Assembly: GCA_964647485.1 (NCBI GenBank) | Contig: CAZYHV010000001.1 | Location: 156,541-220,540, forward strand | Origin: FW021-bin31 sp964647485 | GTDB lineage: Bacteria; Bacteroidota; Bacteroidia; Chitinophagales; Chitinophagaceae | Length of the DNA: 64,000 nt | Reading direction: 5' to 3' | Shown here: positions 41,245 through 50,522 of the stretch, piece by piece | Numbering within the stretch: the stretch's first letter is position 1 | How the letters are laid out: each line of letters starts with the position of its first letter | Notes under the pieces: generated by a model | What the model saw: the letters and a program-made list of their open reading frames with translations, nothing else | Database searches by the model: none | Told to the model about the DNA's origin: nothing | Program-made: the position numbers and the translations under genes

Positions 41245-42909
41245 ATGATACAAAAAAAATACTTTTCAACAATACTTTTCATTTCGTTATTTTTATGGGC
41301 AGGAAAAACTTACGGGCAAAAAGGAGTCATTACTTACGGCTTGAAAAGCCATGGAAAAGAAATTCGCCAAAAATATCCGCTACGGCTTATCTACAATAAT
41401 GGATTAGCTTATTTATTTTCCAATACGAAGGATAAAAAACAAGATTTTATCGATTATCAGAAGGAAGCTGTCTTTGAAACAATTCAAATAAAAGGGAAAT
41501 ATTTTAGTAAGAAAAGAGCTTTTGATTCCTTGCAAAAGATCCAATTATTGAAGGATACGGCTACCATTGCAGGATTTTTATGCCATAAAGCACATCTGGT
41601 CATTCGTTCTAATCAAATAGACGTCTGGTACACCACCAATTCTCCTTTGAAAGGATCTCCCCAACCTTCCATTGCCCCCTATCAAGGTCTGGTACTAAAA
41701 ATCGTACGTAACGGAAACCATGAAATTTTTGCAAAAAATATTTCTTCTACTATTCCGGATTCACTGAAACGACAACCTATATTGGGTCAAATCGTTCAAC
41801 CTTCCACCTTCCGTTCTCTTTTAATTAAAAGTCGCTATACCTCTATTCCCATTTTCACAGACCAACAAATTAACTTTGGAGATAGTACTTCCAACCCTCA
41901 CGGAAGACAAGCTCTAAAAGTATATCACTTTTCGAGCGGAACAGTCATTGCAAAAAAAGTCCACTTGCCAAAATATTTTAAAGGGAATGTATTTGCTTCC
42001 CTTACCCAATATTCCAATGGAGATGCTTATGATCGCACCGGCAGCATCTTTGTTATTCCCATGCACTCTCCTATCACTTATTTAGATGCTTTGGAAAAAG
42101 GAATTAAAGCATTGCCTGTTTATACAGATAATAAAGACAATGCTTACCAGGGAATTGTCAAAACACCTAACTATAATCCGCCCATTGAACTCATCCGATT
42201 TTATACTCCGTTTGGAGTCAATGCCTATAATGATAAAGTAAAAATAAGTGGCTATCATTGGGAAGATTCAGTAACTTATGTACAAGACGTTTCCAACTTA
42301 TTACCTCAATTAAAAGGAGATGTGTGGATTGGCGCATACATTGGCAATTATGATAAAAAAGGACACACAATATCACTAAAGCTCAATTATTATAAAGAGA
42401 ACAGAGACTCAAGCAACCTTTGGGTATCCTCCTTGTTCAATACTTTAAATATAATGGAGATGAGTGGACAAAATTATGGTCGTTTATTTGGAAACGACTC
42501 TTTAACCACCCGTTTTTTTGTTCCCGATAGTGTAAAAGATTTAAGATTGAGTTACATCAGTACCGGTCATGGGGGTTGGGACGGCGGAGATGAATTCAAC
42601 CCTAAGAAAAATACAATTTATCTAGATGGGAAAAAAGTATACGCCTACACTCCCTGGCGAACAGATTGTGCAACCTACCGATTAGAGAACCCTTCTTCAG
42701 GAAACTTTTCCAATGGACTCTCTTCTTCTGACTACAGTCGTTCCGGATGGTGCCCGGGAACAACAACCAACCCTGTATTTATTCCCCTACCTGATTTAAC
42801 TCCCGGATGGCATACTATGACGATAGCCATCCCTGAAGGAAAACCTGCAGGTAAGAGCTTTAGTTTTTGGAATGTATCAGGTGTGTTGTTGGGTAAGATA
42901 AAAGAGTAA
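41245..42909 (+). CDS. PNGase F-like glycoamidase with GLPGLI-type N-terminal domain
   Basis: 554 aa, secreted (signal peptide ending near TYGQ). The first 190 or so residues look like a GLPGLI-family domain (VWYTTNSPLKGSPQPSIAPYQGLVLKI). The rest matches the two jelly-roll domains of peptide-N-glycosidase F: IRFYTPFGVNAYNDKVKISGY, then STGHGGWDGGDEF near residue 440 and SGWCPGTTTNP near 500. Such enzymes cut N-glycans from glycoproteins. If active it would release host, plant or other eukaryotic N-glycans for use. The domain fusion is unusual, but I cannot exclude that it is common in related genomes. Confidence 0.82.
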   Translation: MIQKKYFSTILFISLFLWAGKTYGQKGVITYGLKSHGKEIRQKYPLRLIYNNGLAYLFSNTKDKKQDFIDYQKEAVFETIQIKGKYFSKKRAFDSLQKIQLLKDTATIAGFLCHKAHLVIRSNQIDVWYTTNSPLKGSPQPSIAPYQGLVLKIVRNGNHEIFAKNISSTIPDSLKRQPILGQIVQPSTFRSLLIKSRYTSIPIFTDQQINFGDSTSNPHGRQALKVYHFSSGTVIAKKVHLPKYFKGNVFASLTQYSNGDAYDRTGSIFVIPMHSPITYLDALEKGIKALPVYTDNKDNAYQGIVKTPNYNPPIELIRFYTPFGVNAYNDKVKISGYHWEDSVTYVQDVSNLLPQLKGDVWIGAYIGNYDKKGHTISLKLNYYKENRDSSNLWVSSLFNTLNIMEMSGQNYGRLFGNDSLTTRFFVPDSVKDLRLSYISTGHGGWDGGDEFNPKKNTIYLDGKKVYAYTPWRTDCATYRLENPSSGNFSNGLSSSDYSRSGWCPGTTTNPVFIPLPDLTPGWHTMTIAIPEGKPAGKSFSFWNVSGVLLGKIKE

Positions 42910-42920
42910 GACAGCATTTT

Positions 42921-43361
42921 CTATTCTTTGCCTATAATCTTAAAGTACCCACTGGTCGTATGTCCAATTTTAACTTTATAAGTACCGGCTTTTAACCGAT
43001 CAGGCAATTTATACTTATACAAACCATTATTGGAGACATTATAAATCCTATCTGAGATACTGACGGAGACTCCTTCAGATTCCAATGATGAATCTATAAT
43101 GAAAATTGTTATGGAGGTATCATGCCCCCCGGACCATTTTAGTGTATAACTTTGCTGCCCTTTCAACGTATCCCCTTTTTTGGGAAAAAGGATATGAATA
43201 GAATCAGAACTCTTATTAGGTACAGAGGACGACAGTCCCTTATGTTGCGTACCCTCTTTCTCTGTTTGCCCTTGATTTTGATGTTGCGTTGACGATGTAC
43301 ATCCCATCCATAGTACACCGAACACAAAGACCAACATTATATAAGAAAAGAACTGCTTCAT
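42921..43361 (-). CDS. Lipoprotein with Kre9/Knh1-like domain
   Basis: 146 aa. Lipobox VLWMGC. After a Gln/Ser-rich linker, residues 53-144 form an Ig-like beta domain with IHILFPKKGDTLKGQQSYTLKW and LPDRLKAGTYKVKIG, which resembles the Ser-Thr-rich GPI-anchored (Kre9/Knh1) family domain. Such domains are thought to bind surface polymers. The function is unknown. It lies 13 bp after the agmatinase-family gene in the same direction. Confidence 0.68.
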   Translation of the reverse strand: MKQFFSYIMLVFVFGVLWMGCTSSTQHQNQGQTEKEGTQHKGLSSSVPNKSSDSIHILFPKKGDTLKGQQSYTLKWSGGHDTSITIFIIDSSLESEGVSVSISDRIYNVSNNGLYKYKLPDRLKAGTYKVKIGHTTSGYFKIIGKE

Positions 43362-43374
43362 TGAAAAAATCCTT

Positions 43375-44430
43375 TTAGGCTTTAGTTTTTCGATTTCCCA
43401 TACACACTGCTTGATTACATAAACGGAACAACATACGAGCTCCTACATTTGCATCCCACTCATTGCTCTTAAAGCCAACTTCTACCAAATCAAAACCGAT
43501 AAATTGTCGACCACTTTCTATAATACTGCTCAACAAGTAATCGACCTGCCAAAACTCTAATCCTCCAGGAATAGGAGTACCGGTATTTGGACATAGTTTC
43601 GGATCTAAGCCATCGATATCTAAGCTTAAATAAACTTTTTCAGGGAGTTCCTGCACAATCTGTTCACAAATATCTTTCCAGGTTGCTCCTTCACACAATT
43701 GTCTTTTGATGTCCCGATCAAAAAACACCTTCATTCTCTCTTTTTCTTCTGTGGCTCTCCGAAGTTCTTTAGGGCAATAATCCCGTATACCAACAGACAC
43801 CAACTTAGAAACGGCCGGAATCTGCTCTAGTGTATTATGCATGATCGAAGCATGAGAATGGGTAAACCCTTCATATTTTTCTCTCAAATCCAAATGCGCA
43901 TCTATATGCAAAAGCCCAAAGTCATCATATTTCTCATTGAGCGCTTTATAATATCCTAAAGGACTACTATGATCTCCTCCTATCAGCCCAACGAATTTCC
44001 CTTTATTCAAAAGGGATTTCGTTTCTTGATAGACCCAATCCATCAACTTTTCACAGCCTTTGTTAATTTCATGCAGACTATTTTGCATAAAATCATTCTC
44101 TTTTACATCTCCGCCATCTGCCAAAAAATTAATATAGAGTGCTGCTTCCTTCCTCAAATAATCATTCTCCAACAACCAATCCTTATCTATTTCTTTCATA
44201 AAGAAACCGGCTTTCCATCCCTCCGGGCTCTCCGGATCATAAAGGTTGATCTTTTGGGAAGCTGCAAAGATATATTCCGGTGCTCGGGCTGTTCCTGCAC
44301 GATGAGAAACTGTCACCTCCCAGGGAACAGGCAACAATATAACACCGGATTCTTCTTCTGAAGAAGGCAGTGAAAAGATATTATTCTTCACACAAGCCGG
44401 TGCGTTGGGATCAAAATCTGAAACACTCAT
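43375..44430 (-). CDS. Agmatinase/arginase-family ureohydrolase
   Basis: 351 aa. Binuclear manganese ligands are visible in LIGGDHSSPLG, LLHIDAHLDLR and YLSLDIDGLDPKLCPNTGTP. The substrate could be agmatine, arginine, formimidoylglutamate or a guanidine compound. The C-terminal FDLVEVG replaces the Glu-rich DVVE motif of classical arginase. An insertion around residues 75-125 is typical of the Bacteroidota agmatinase-family group. No polyamine genes are adjacent. Confidence 0.85.
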   Translation of the reverse strand: MSVSDFDPNAPACVKNNIFSLPSSEEESGVILLPVPWEVTVSHRAGTARAPEYIFAASQKINLYDPESPEGWKAGFFMKEIDKDWLLENDYLRKEAALYINFLADGGDVKENDFMQNSLHEINKGCEKLMDWVYQETKSLLNKGKFVGLIGGDHSSPLGYYKALNEKYDDFGLLHIDAHLDLREKYEGFTHSHASIMHNTLEQIPAVSKLVSVGIRDYCPKELRRATEEKERMKVFFDRDIKRQLCEGATWKDICEQIVQELPEKVYLSLDIDGLDPKLCPNTGTPIPGGLEFWQVDYLLSSIIESGRQFIGFDLVEVGFKSNEWDANVGARMLFRLCNQAVCMGNRKTKA

Positions 44431-44554
44431 ACCAGATAATTTTTAGCAAAGGTAAGAAGTGTTTTTTTAATGGTCAATGTAAGCTCAAATACGGGTAAAA
44501 TCTGTTATCTTATTGTCGGATAGTTTTACCCACTTGCATTTTCGACAGACATAA

Positions 44555-44567
44555 AGTCTATTAGACT
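44555..44567 (+). promoter_or_regulatory. Palindrome ahead of the first Stealth gene
   Basis: AGTCTA-T-TAGACT, a perfect 6+1+6 palindrome 13 bp upstream of the -7 box TATCTTTG (44581-44588). Its position suits a regulator-binding site. The regulator is unknown. Confidence 0.35.
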
Positions 44568-44580
44568 CCCATAAAGATGT

Positions 44581-44588
44581 TATCTTTG
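44581..44588 (+). promoter_or_regulatory. -7 box of the first Stealth gene
   Basis: TATCTTTG, an exact TAnnTTTG match, 36 bases before the ATG at 44625. Confidence 0.6.
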
Positions 44589-44624
44589 TACGCAACATGG
44601 AATTTATATTTCTAAACAGAAGGT

Positions 44625-45617
44625 ATGGACATTGACTTTGTAGTTACTTGGGTGGATATGAATGATCCGGAATGGAAAAAATCCTTTGCTGCACAATCCG
44701 GAAAAATAGATAATCGTAAAAACCCCGTTACTGAAGCACGTTTTAGAGACCATGGACTGTTACGATATTGGTTTAGAGGTATTGAGCAGTTTGCTCCCTG
44801 GGTACGCAAGATTCATTTTGTCACTTGTAATCAAAAACCTGACTGGCTGAATCCCAATCACCCTAAATTAAGTCTCATTCATCATGAAGACTACATTCCT
44901 TCTCGTTTTCTGCCTACTTTTAATTCTAATGTCTTAGAATTCTATCTGCATAAAATTCCTGAATTAACAGAGCATTTCGTTTATTTTAATGATGATTTCT
45001 TCATCACCAACCATCTGAAACAAGAACGTTTTTTTAAAGATGGACTGCCTCAGGATATTGCTGCTTTCAGAATGAACTGGGGACTCTCATTATGGAATAA
45101 AAACCTCAGAAATAATATCAAAATCATCAACAAACATTTTGATAAGAAAGAGATCCTAAAGCGTGATCACGACAAATGGTATCTTTCGGATTATGGACAT
45201 AGAGGAAAGTTAACAAAAAGACTCTCCTGGTACAATAGTTTTTTAACGCTAAAGACACCACACAACGCTCAACCTTTCCTCAAAGAGACCTTTGAAGAAG
45301 TTTGGGACAAGGAAAGAGAAGCTTTAATAAAGGCCTCTGCACACCGATTTCGTCATCCCGACGGACTATCACCGGAACTCTTTCGTACCTGGCAAATCTG
45401 TAAGTCTAATTTTCATCCTTATAATACTTACCGGGATACCAAGATGTTCCCACTTTTATTTAAAGCACAAAAAGCTATTGATGCCATTAAGAATCAAAGC
45501 TTTAAACTCATCTGTCTGAATGACAATGAGCATATGAAAAATTATGACCAAACCATGAAGGAATTAGCACAGGCTTTTGACAGTATCCTTCCCCAAAAAT
45601 CAAAATTTGAGCTATAA
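44625..45617 (+). CDS. Stealth-family sugar-phosphate transferase 1
   Basis: 330 aa. Conserved Stealth regions are seen in order: CR1 IDFVVTWVDMNDPEW at the start; CR2 with RFRDHGLLRYWFRGIE and NSNVLEFYLHKIPELTEHFVYFNDDFF near 105-130; CR3 around SFLTLKTPHNAQPF; CR4 at the C-terminus. Stealth proteins transfer hexose 1-phosphate in capsule or exopolysaccharide synthesis. Two more Stealth genes lie downstream on the other strand. Compared with those, this one is more distant, and they could act on different glycan substrates. Confidence 0.9.
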   Translation: MDIDFVVTWVDMNDPEWKKSFAAQSGKIDNRKNPVTEARFRDHGLLRYWFRGIEQFAPWVRKIHFVTCNQKPDWLNPNHPKLSLIHHEDYIPSRFLPTFNSNVLEFYLHKIPELTEHFVYFNDDFFITNHLKQERFFKDGLPQDIAAFRMNWGLSLWNKNLRNNIKIINKHFDKKEILKRDHDKWYLSDYGHRGKLTKRLSWYNSFLTLKTPHNAQPFLKETFEEVWDKEREALIKASAHRFRHPDGLSPELFRTWQICKSNFHPYNTYRDTKMFPLLFKAQKAIDAIKNQSFKLICLNDNEHMKNYDQTMKELAQAFDSILPQKSKFEL

Positions 45618-45884
45618 TCTATTGCTTACGTCATTGAGTGCACCTAAAAAGATGACCAGATCAAACGCTTTATTTTTATGCGATCTCTCTGAGGTCGACA
45701 GAAAGTAGAGTAACCCTAGGATACAAACATACGACATCTACGATGTCACACAAGACGTTACTACTCCCCCCTTTTCACCTCTTGAGCCCCATAAAACTTC
45801 TACGCCACCCATCTGGGAGAGGTCACATCTTTGTACCCCAATACGCTATAGACAACATCTCCCAACCTCAGAGAGGGCACCCCC
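45618..45884. other. Gap between convergent Stealth genes
   Basis: 267 bp with no gene. It holds the small hairpin GACATC-TAC-GATGTC (45733-45747) and two distant complementary 10-mers, CTCTCTGAGG near 45685 and CCTCAGAGAG near 45865. It may be decayed sequence. Confidence 0.45.
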
Positions 45885-46874
45885 TCATTTCTCAAAAGAA
45901 GATTTTTCGGGAAAGTAAGATTCCAAAAAGCTTTTTGCATTCAGCCGATCCTCATCCGTGGCTTTTTGATTATCATTCATACAAAAGAGAGCGGGATTAT
46001 ATTTCTCAATTCTTTTTTTTGCATCATCCCTATAAATTTGGTTCCTTAAAGCGTTTTTTCTTCCAACATATTCAAGATGAGCATGACCAATGGCTAAAGC
46101 ATACAGACTAAAAGTAAAGCGTTGTACATCATTTTTTGACCTTATATGATTACTCACCGACTGTTCTATTTCTGATCTAAAAACATCCTCCACTGCATCT
46201 TTATTATCTTTTTTTCGATAAGCATCTACATTATGATGAGGAATGCCATGATAATTTTTCCCATACCTATGTTCAATAAGCGAAATCGCAGCATCAATAA
46301 TATGGCGATATGGACCGGACTCCTTTCCTATCATCCTTCTTATTTTACTATAAGTCTTCCTAAAACGATCTTTCTTTAACCTAACTATTGGATAGCCATC
46401 TTCTGCAAAGAAAAAACGAGGGTCTAAAGGCGCATTAAAGAACATATCGTCATTTGCATAAAGAAATCGTTCAGAGAGATTCGGTATCTTATACAAAAAA
46501 TATTCTATCACATTAGAATTAAAACACGGATTGGCTTCCAATGGGAGGATTTCCCTCTGATTCACTATTTGTATCTTTGGATTTGAAGCATCTATCCAGT
46601 GAGGCGTTTGATTATCCGTCACTATAAATATCTTCCGTATCCATCCTAAATATTTTTCTACCGACCGCAAGGAAAATTTTAGCTCTTCATTATCCGTAAA
46701 TCGTGCTTTCGTATTAGCCTCAGTATCATCAAAAGGTTTACCCGTAATTTCTGACCTCTTTTGTAACCACTTTTTATCGCTTCCATCTACCCATAGATAG
46801 ACTAAATCTATTCTCTTTTCTTCCTTTTCCTCTTCTTCCCGGAGATGTTCCGAAGCCGATTTTATCCTAATCAT
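45885..46874 (-). CDS. Stealth-family sugar-phosphate transferase 2
   Basis: 329 aa. CR1 is IDLVYLWVDGSDKKW. CR2 contains RFTDNEELKFSLRSVEKYLGWIRKIFIVTDNQ and NSNVIEYFLYKIPNLSERFLYANDDMFF. CR3 is GIPHHNVDAYRKKD. The C-terminus is CR4-like (CMNDNQKATDEDRLNAKSFLESYFPEKSSFE). It is a clear paralogue of the next gene upstream and lies 26 bp after it, so the pair is an operon and probably a tandem duplication. Confidence 0.9.
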   Translation of the reverse strand: MIRIKSASEHLREEEEKEEKRIDLVYLWVDGSDKKWLQKRSEITGKPFDDTEANTKARFTDNEELKFSLRSVEKYLGWIRKIFIVTDNQTPHWIDASNPKIQIVNQREILPLEANPCFNSNVIEYFLYKIPNLSERFLYANDDMFFNAPLDPRFFFAEDGYPIVRLKKDRFRKTYSKIRRMIGKESGPYRHIIDAAISLIEHRYGKNYHGIPHHNVDAYRKKDNKDAVEDVFRSEIEQSVSNHIRSKNDVQRFTFSLYALAIGHAHLEYVGRKNALRNQIYRDDAKKRIEKYNPALFCMNDNQKATDEDRLNAKSFLESYFPEKSSFEK

Positions 46875-46900
46875 ATCAATATTTCAACTTAATGATATCT

Positions 46901-47851
46901 TTAATTTTCAAACTCGGATTTCTCCGGAAAATAACTTTCTAAAAAAGCCCCTAAAGCACTTCGATCTTCATCAGTTACCTTCTCCCCATCATTTAAACAA
47001 AATAAAGTAGGAGTATACTCCTTTATTGTCTCTTTCAGATTTCCTTTATGTATAAGTATCCTTAATGATTCATAATTATCAATATATCTCAAACGAGCCT
47101 GATTTGTAGCTAATGCATAGAAATCAAAGGCAGAACGATGTAAATCATTGTCACTTCTTGTTTTATTAGAGAGCCTTTTTTCAAATTCGAGTTTGAGGGT
47201 ATGCTCTACCACTTTTTTACAAATGGATTTCCTATATGCATCCATATTATGATGTGATATCCCGGCATAAAAATCTCCTGTTTTTTCTTCAATAAGCAAG
47301 GCAGCATTCAAAATAGCCTGTCTATATTGCCCTAATTTTTTCCCCAACAAAGCTTTCCCTTTGTATCTCCACTTGCCCAAAGATTTCTTTCTCAGTCTGA
47401 CAATTGGTGCTCCCTCTTCGGTATAAAAAAATTTTTTATCTATATCTTTATTTAAAAACATATCATCATTTCCATAAAGAAAAAATTCAGACAAGTCAGG
47501 AATTTTATATAACGACCACTCAATAATATTGGGATTAAAACAGGGAATCGCCATGGAAGGTAGAATATCATTTTGGTTTACTATATGGACCTTCGGATGA
47601 GACCTGTCTAACCAATCCGGTACCTGATCATTTGTAACGATAAAAATATTACCTATCCAGGGAATATGCTTCGCTACCGATCGCAATGAATATTTTAATT
47701 CTTCACTCTCAACAAAGCGACCTTTACAATGAACATCATTTTCATTATTATATTCAAAAGACCCTACGGCAAGATTTCGTTTTTTTACCCAATCCGGATC
47801 CGTTCCATCTACCCATAGATAAACCAAATCTATCTCTTTTATTTTTTCCAT
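46901..47851 (-). CDS. Stealth-family sugar-phosphate transferase 3
   Basis: 316 aa if the ATG at 47851 is used; ATGs at 47869 and a longer TTG-type start at 47914 are also in frame. CR1 IDLVYLWVDGTDPDW, CR2 RFVESEELKYSLRSVAKHIPWIGNIFIVTND with NPNIIEWSLYKIPDLSEFFLYGNDDMF, and CR3 GISHHNMDAYRKSI are present. It is very similar in layout to Stealth 2, sharing the ending LESYFPEKS-FE. Its substrate is unknown, but two near-identical enzymes side by side suggest a repeated phosphosugar linkage or recent duplication. Confidence 0.86.
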   Translation of the reverse strand: MEKIKEIDLVYLWVDGTDPDWVKKRNLAVGSFEYNNENDVHCKGRFVESEELKYSLRSVAKHIPWIGNIFIVTNDQVPDWLDRSHPKVHIVNQNDILPSMAIPCFNPNIIEWSLYKIPDLSEFFLYGNDDMFLNKDIDKKFFYTEEGAPIVRLRKKSLGKWRYKGKALLGKKLGQYRQAILNAALLIEEKTGDFYAGISHHNMDAYRKSICKKVVEHTLKLEFEKRLSNKTRSDNDLHRSAFDFYALATNQARLRYIDNYESLRILIHKGNLKETIKEYTPTLFCLNDGEKVTDEDRSALGAFLESYFPEKSEFEN

Positions 47852-47931
47852 TGTCAAATGACCGCTCATTAATAATATAATCAAACAACCTAACAACTCA
47901 CTCCCAAACAACAAACTTTAATGATTTAATG

Positions 47932-47939
47932 TATATTTG
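47932..47939 (+). promoter_or_regulatory. -7 box of the DUF5672 gene
   Basis: TATATTTG, an exact TAnnTTTG match, 44 bases before the ATG at 47984. A second, weaker TATCTTTC lies at 47951-47958. Confidence 0.45.
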
Positions 47940-47983
47940 TTCTCATTTATTATCTTTCGATTCTCTAAATTAAAGACACATCA

Positions 47984-48775
47984 ATGAGAGAAGATCAGGT
48001 CTGTATTGTTATCCCTATTTATAAAACAAAGTTAGGAAATAATGAGAGAATATCTCTAAATCAGTGTCTTTCTATCCTAGGAGAATTTACCATTTTTGTT
48101 ATTAAACCTGCTTCTCTTTGTATTGATGATCTTTTAAGTAAACATCAACAACTCAATGAGGAAAGTTTTCCCGATCATTATTTTAACGGAATTTACGGTT
48201 ACAATTCATTAATGCTATCCTCCTCATTTTATAAAAGATTCGAGTCTTACAAATATATGTTAATTTATCAATTAGATGCTTTTGTATTTCGAAATGATTT
48301 ACTTTTCTGGTGTAAAAAAGGGTACGATTATATTGGAGCTCCATGGACTAAAAAACCAAAATATTTTTCTTTATATTATCGAATCTTTTTGTTTGCAAAG
48401 TTTTGGCTATATAAGCTACAAGGAAAGAGATTATTAACCGGACAAATAGGGAATGGAGGGTTTTCTTTAAGAAGGATTTCTTCTTTTTATCAGACATCTA
48501 TAGATAAACAAAAACTTATTACCCAATATTTAAATAAAAATAATAAAACGCAAAAAACTCGTTATAATGAAGATGTCTTTTGGGCCATGGAAAATCCCAA
48601 TTTCGACATCCCATCCTACAAAGAAGCCATCCAATTCTCTTTTGATCTTAAACCCGCCATTGCCTATAAGCAGAACGGTAATAAACTCCCTTTTGGATGC
48701 CATGGATGGAGTAAGTCTAAGCATATGGATTTCTGGGAGGATATAATCAAAAAGGAGATTGCAAATAAATCCTAA
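47984..48775 (+). CDS. DUF5672-family putative glycosyltransferase
   Basis: 263 aa. The fold resembles GT-A enzymes: IVIPIYKTKLGNNERISLNQCL at the N-terminus, YMLIYQLDAFVFRNDLLFWCKKGYDYIGAPW around 85-120 (the DxF motif in LDAF), then GNGGFSLRR and NEDVFWA. The DUF5672 pattern is well matched. The substrate is unknown. Placed between Stealth genes and polyprenol-dependent transferases, it probably decorates the same surface glycan (inference). Confidence 0.83.
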   Translation: MREDQVCIVIPIYKTKLGNNERISLNQCLSILGEFTIFVIKPASLCIDDLLSKHQQLNEESFPDHYFNGIYGYNSLMLSSSFYKRFESYKYMLIYQLDAFVFRNDLLFWCKKGYDYIGAPWTKKPKYFSLYYRIFLFAKFWLYKLQGKRLLTGQIGNGGFSLRRISSFYQTSIDKQKLITQYLNKNNKTQKTRYNEDVFWAMENPNFDIPSYKEAIQFSFDLKPAIAYKQNGNKLPFGCHGWSKSKHMDFWEDIIKKEIANKS

Positions 48776-48917
48776 AGAATATTTTTTACTTATGTAAGTT
48801 TGTAATAAAAAAGAGCTACAATGAAATAGTCATAGAAAAACAGACGAGACTCTCCCTTCTCCTCCAACAGCCCTCTTTAATATCGACGATAACTTTTCCT
48901 AAATAATTATTTTCAAA

Positions 48918-50510
48918 GTGACAAAATCTTCCAATAAATACATCTATATTCTGATTATTCTCAGTGCGGCCTTGCTTTTCATTCGATTGGGAAGCATCAG
49001 TCTTTATCAGGTAGCAGAAGCAAGAAATGCGGAATGTGCCAGAGAAATGCTGGTCAATGATGACTGGGTTGTCCCTATTTATAACAACCATTTACGAACC
49101 GATAAACCGGCATTGGAATACTTTGCGATGATTGCTTCTTATGTTGTTGGAGGCGTTGGTGAAGGAAGTGCTCGTTTCTTCTCGGCCGTTTGTGGGTTGC
49201 TCCTCATTGTTTTCACCTTTTTCTTTACCTCTTCTTATCTGGGAAAAAAAGTAGGCTGGTGGGCTTCCTTAACACTATTAGCTTCTATTCATTGCATGGT
49301 GCAATTCCGGCTGGCTACACCGGATCCTTACCTTATCCTCACCAATACCATTGCCTTATATTGTTTTTTGAAAGGTTGGTCCTCTGAAAAGTGGAAATGG
49401 TGGGCGCTGATGTATATCTTTCTGGGATTGGCCGTCTTTGCAAAAGGTCCTATTGGTGTTTTATTACCGGGACTCATCATTCTCTTGTTTCTTGTTATCA
49501 AAAGAAGTCTTCATTGGAAAACCATAGGCAAATTAAAACCTTGGTGGGGGCTTTTGTTGCTTCTATTATTTTCTGCGCCCTGGTATATTCTCGTACATCT
49601 GAGAACAGACGGTGCCTGGACAGAAGGTTTTTTTATCACTCACAATGTAGATCGTTTTAGTGACACTATGGGAGGGCACGGCGGTCCATTTATTCTCACT
49701 TTTTTATTCGTTATTCTCGGTATGCTTCCCTTCTCCTTATTTATTATCCAATCCATTGGACATACTTGGAAAAGAATGTTTCAAAAAGATATTTTATTAC
49801 TATCTTTCCTTGCTTTCGCCTGTATTGTTGGATTTTATGCCGTATCCAGGACGAAACTCATCAATTATACCGTACCGGCATATCCCTTTATCGCAATTAT
49901 GTTGGGTTATTATCTCAATAATCTTTGCAAAAAAGTCGTAAAGGGAAAAGGCTTAATCATTTCTTATATTCTATTGCTCATCATCTGCATCGGATTGCCG
50001 ATAGCGTATTACTTCTGGTCAAAATCCTTACCGGAATTGCAATCGCTAAGCTGGATGACTATTTTCTTTATCCTCTTTCCCGTGGGCGGAATATTCGCTT
50101 TCTATTATTTCAGAAAAAAACGATTCGCAAAAAGCTTTTATTTTATCACCGGTACTTTCATTCTGAGTGCATTAGTCATTTTCGTTTATCCCTACCCTCA
50201 ATTAGATGCGCAAACACCGGTAAGGCAAGCCCAACATCTGCTTTATAAAGATCGACCCATTGCTTTTTGGAAAAAATTCAATGACGATTTCGTATTTTAT
50301 GCTAAACATCCCATCCCCTTTCTGGAAGACAGTAGTGCGCTAGATGCTTTCTTACAAAACCATCAGAATGCACTTATCATCAGTATTTCAAAAGATCAAG
50401 CACCCCTCAAATCCAGAAAAGACCTTCAACTTATCCAAAAGAGACATGAAATTTTTAATTCTCATATTTCCTATATTTACCAACAAACTGCACCTTTGCA
50501 GGAAGAATAA
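48918..50510 (+). CDS. PMT/ArnT-like membrane glycosyltransferase (GT39/GT83)
   Basis: 530 aa with about 12 predicted membrane helices. The first periplasmic loop has the catalytic-type Asp/Glu motif YQVAEARNAECAREML and NHLRTDKPALEYF. ArnT-type enzymes move a sugar from undecaprenyl phosphate to lipid A or another acceptor on the periplasmic side. The start is GTG at 48918. The following GT2 gene, 12 bp on, could make the polyprenyl-phosphate sugar donor, so the two form a plausible donor-transferase pair. Confidence 0.88.
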   Translation: MTKSSNKYIYILIILSAALLFIRLGSISLYQVAEARNAECAREMLVNDDWVVPIYNNHLRTDKPALEYFAMIASYVVGGVGEGSARFFSAVCGLLLIVFTFFFTSSYLGKKVGWWASLTLLASIHCMVQFRLATPDPYLILTNTIALYCFLKGWSSEKWKWWALMYIFLGLAVFAKGPIGVLLPGLIILLFLVIKRSLHWKTIGKLKPWWGLLLLLLFSAPWYILVHLRTDGAWTEGFFITHNVDRFSDTMGGHGGPFILTFLFVILGMLPFSLFIIQSIGHTWKRMFQKDILLLSFLAFACIVGFYAVSRTKLINYTVPAYPFIAIMLGYYLNNLCKKVVKGKGLIISYILLLIICIGLPIAYYFWSKSLPELQSLSWMTIFFILFPVGGIFAFYYFRKKRFAKSFYFITGTFILSALVIFVYPYPQLDAQTPVRQAQHLLYKDRPIAFWKKFNDDFVFYAKHPIPFLEDSSALDAFLQNHQNALIISISKDQAPLKSRKDLQLIQKRHEIFNSHISYIYQQTAPLQEE

Positions 50511-50522
50511 AACTGTTGATCC

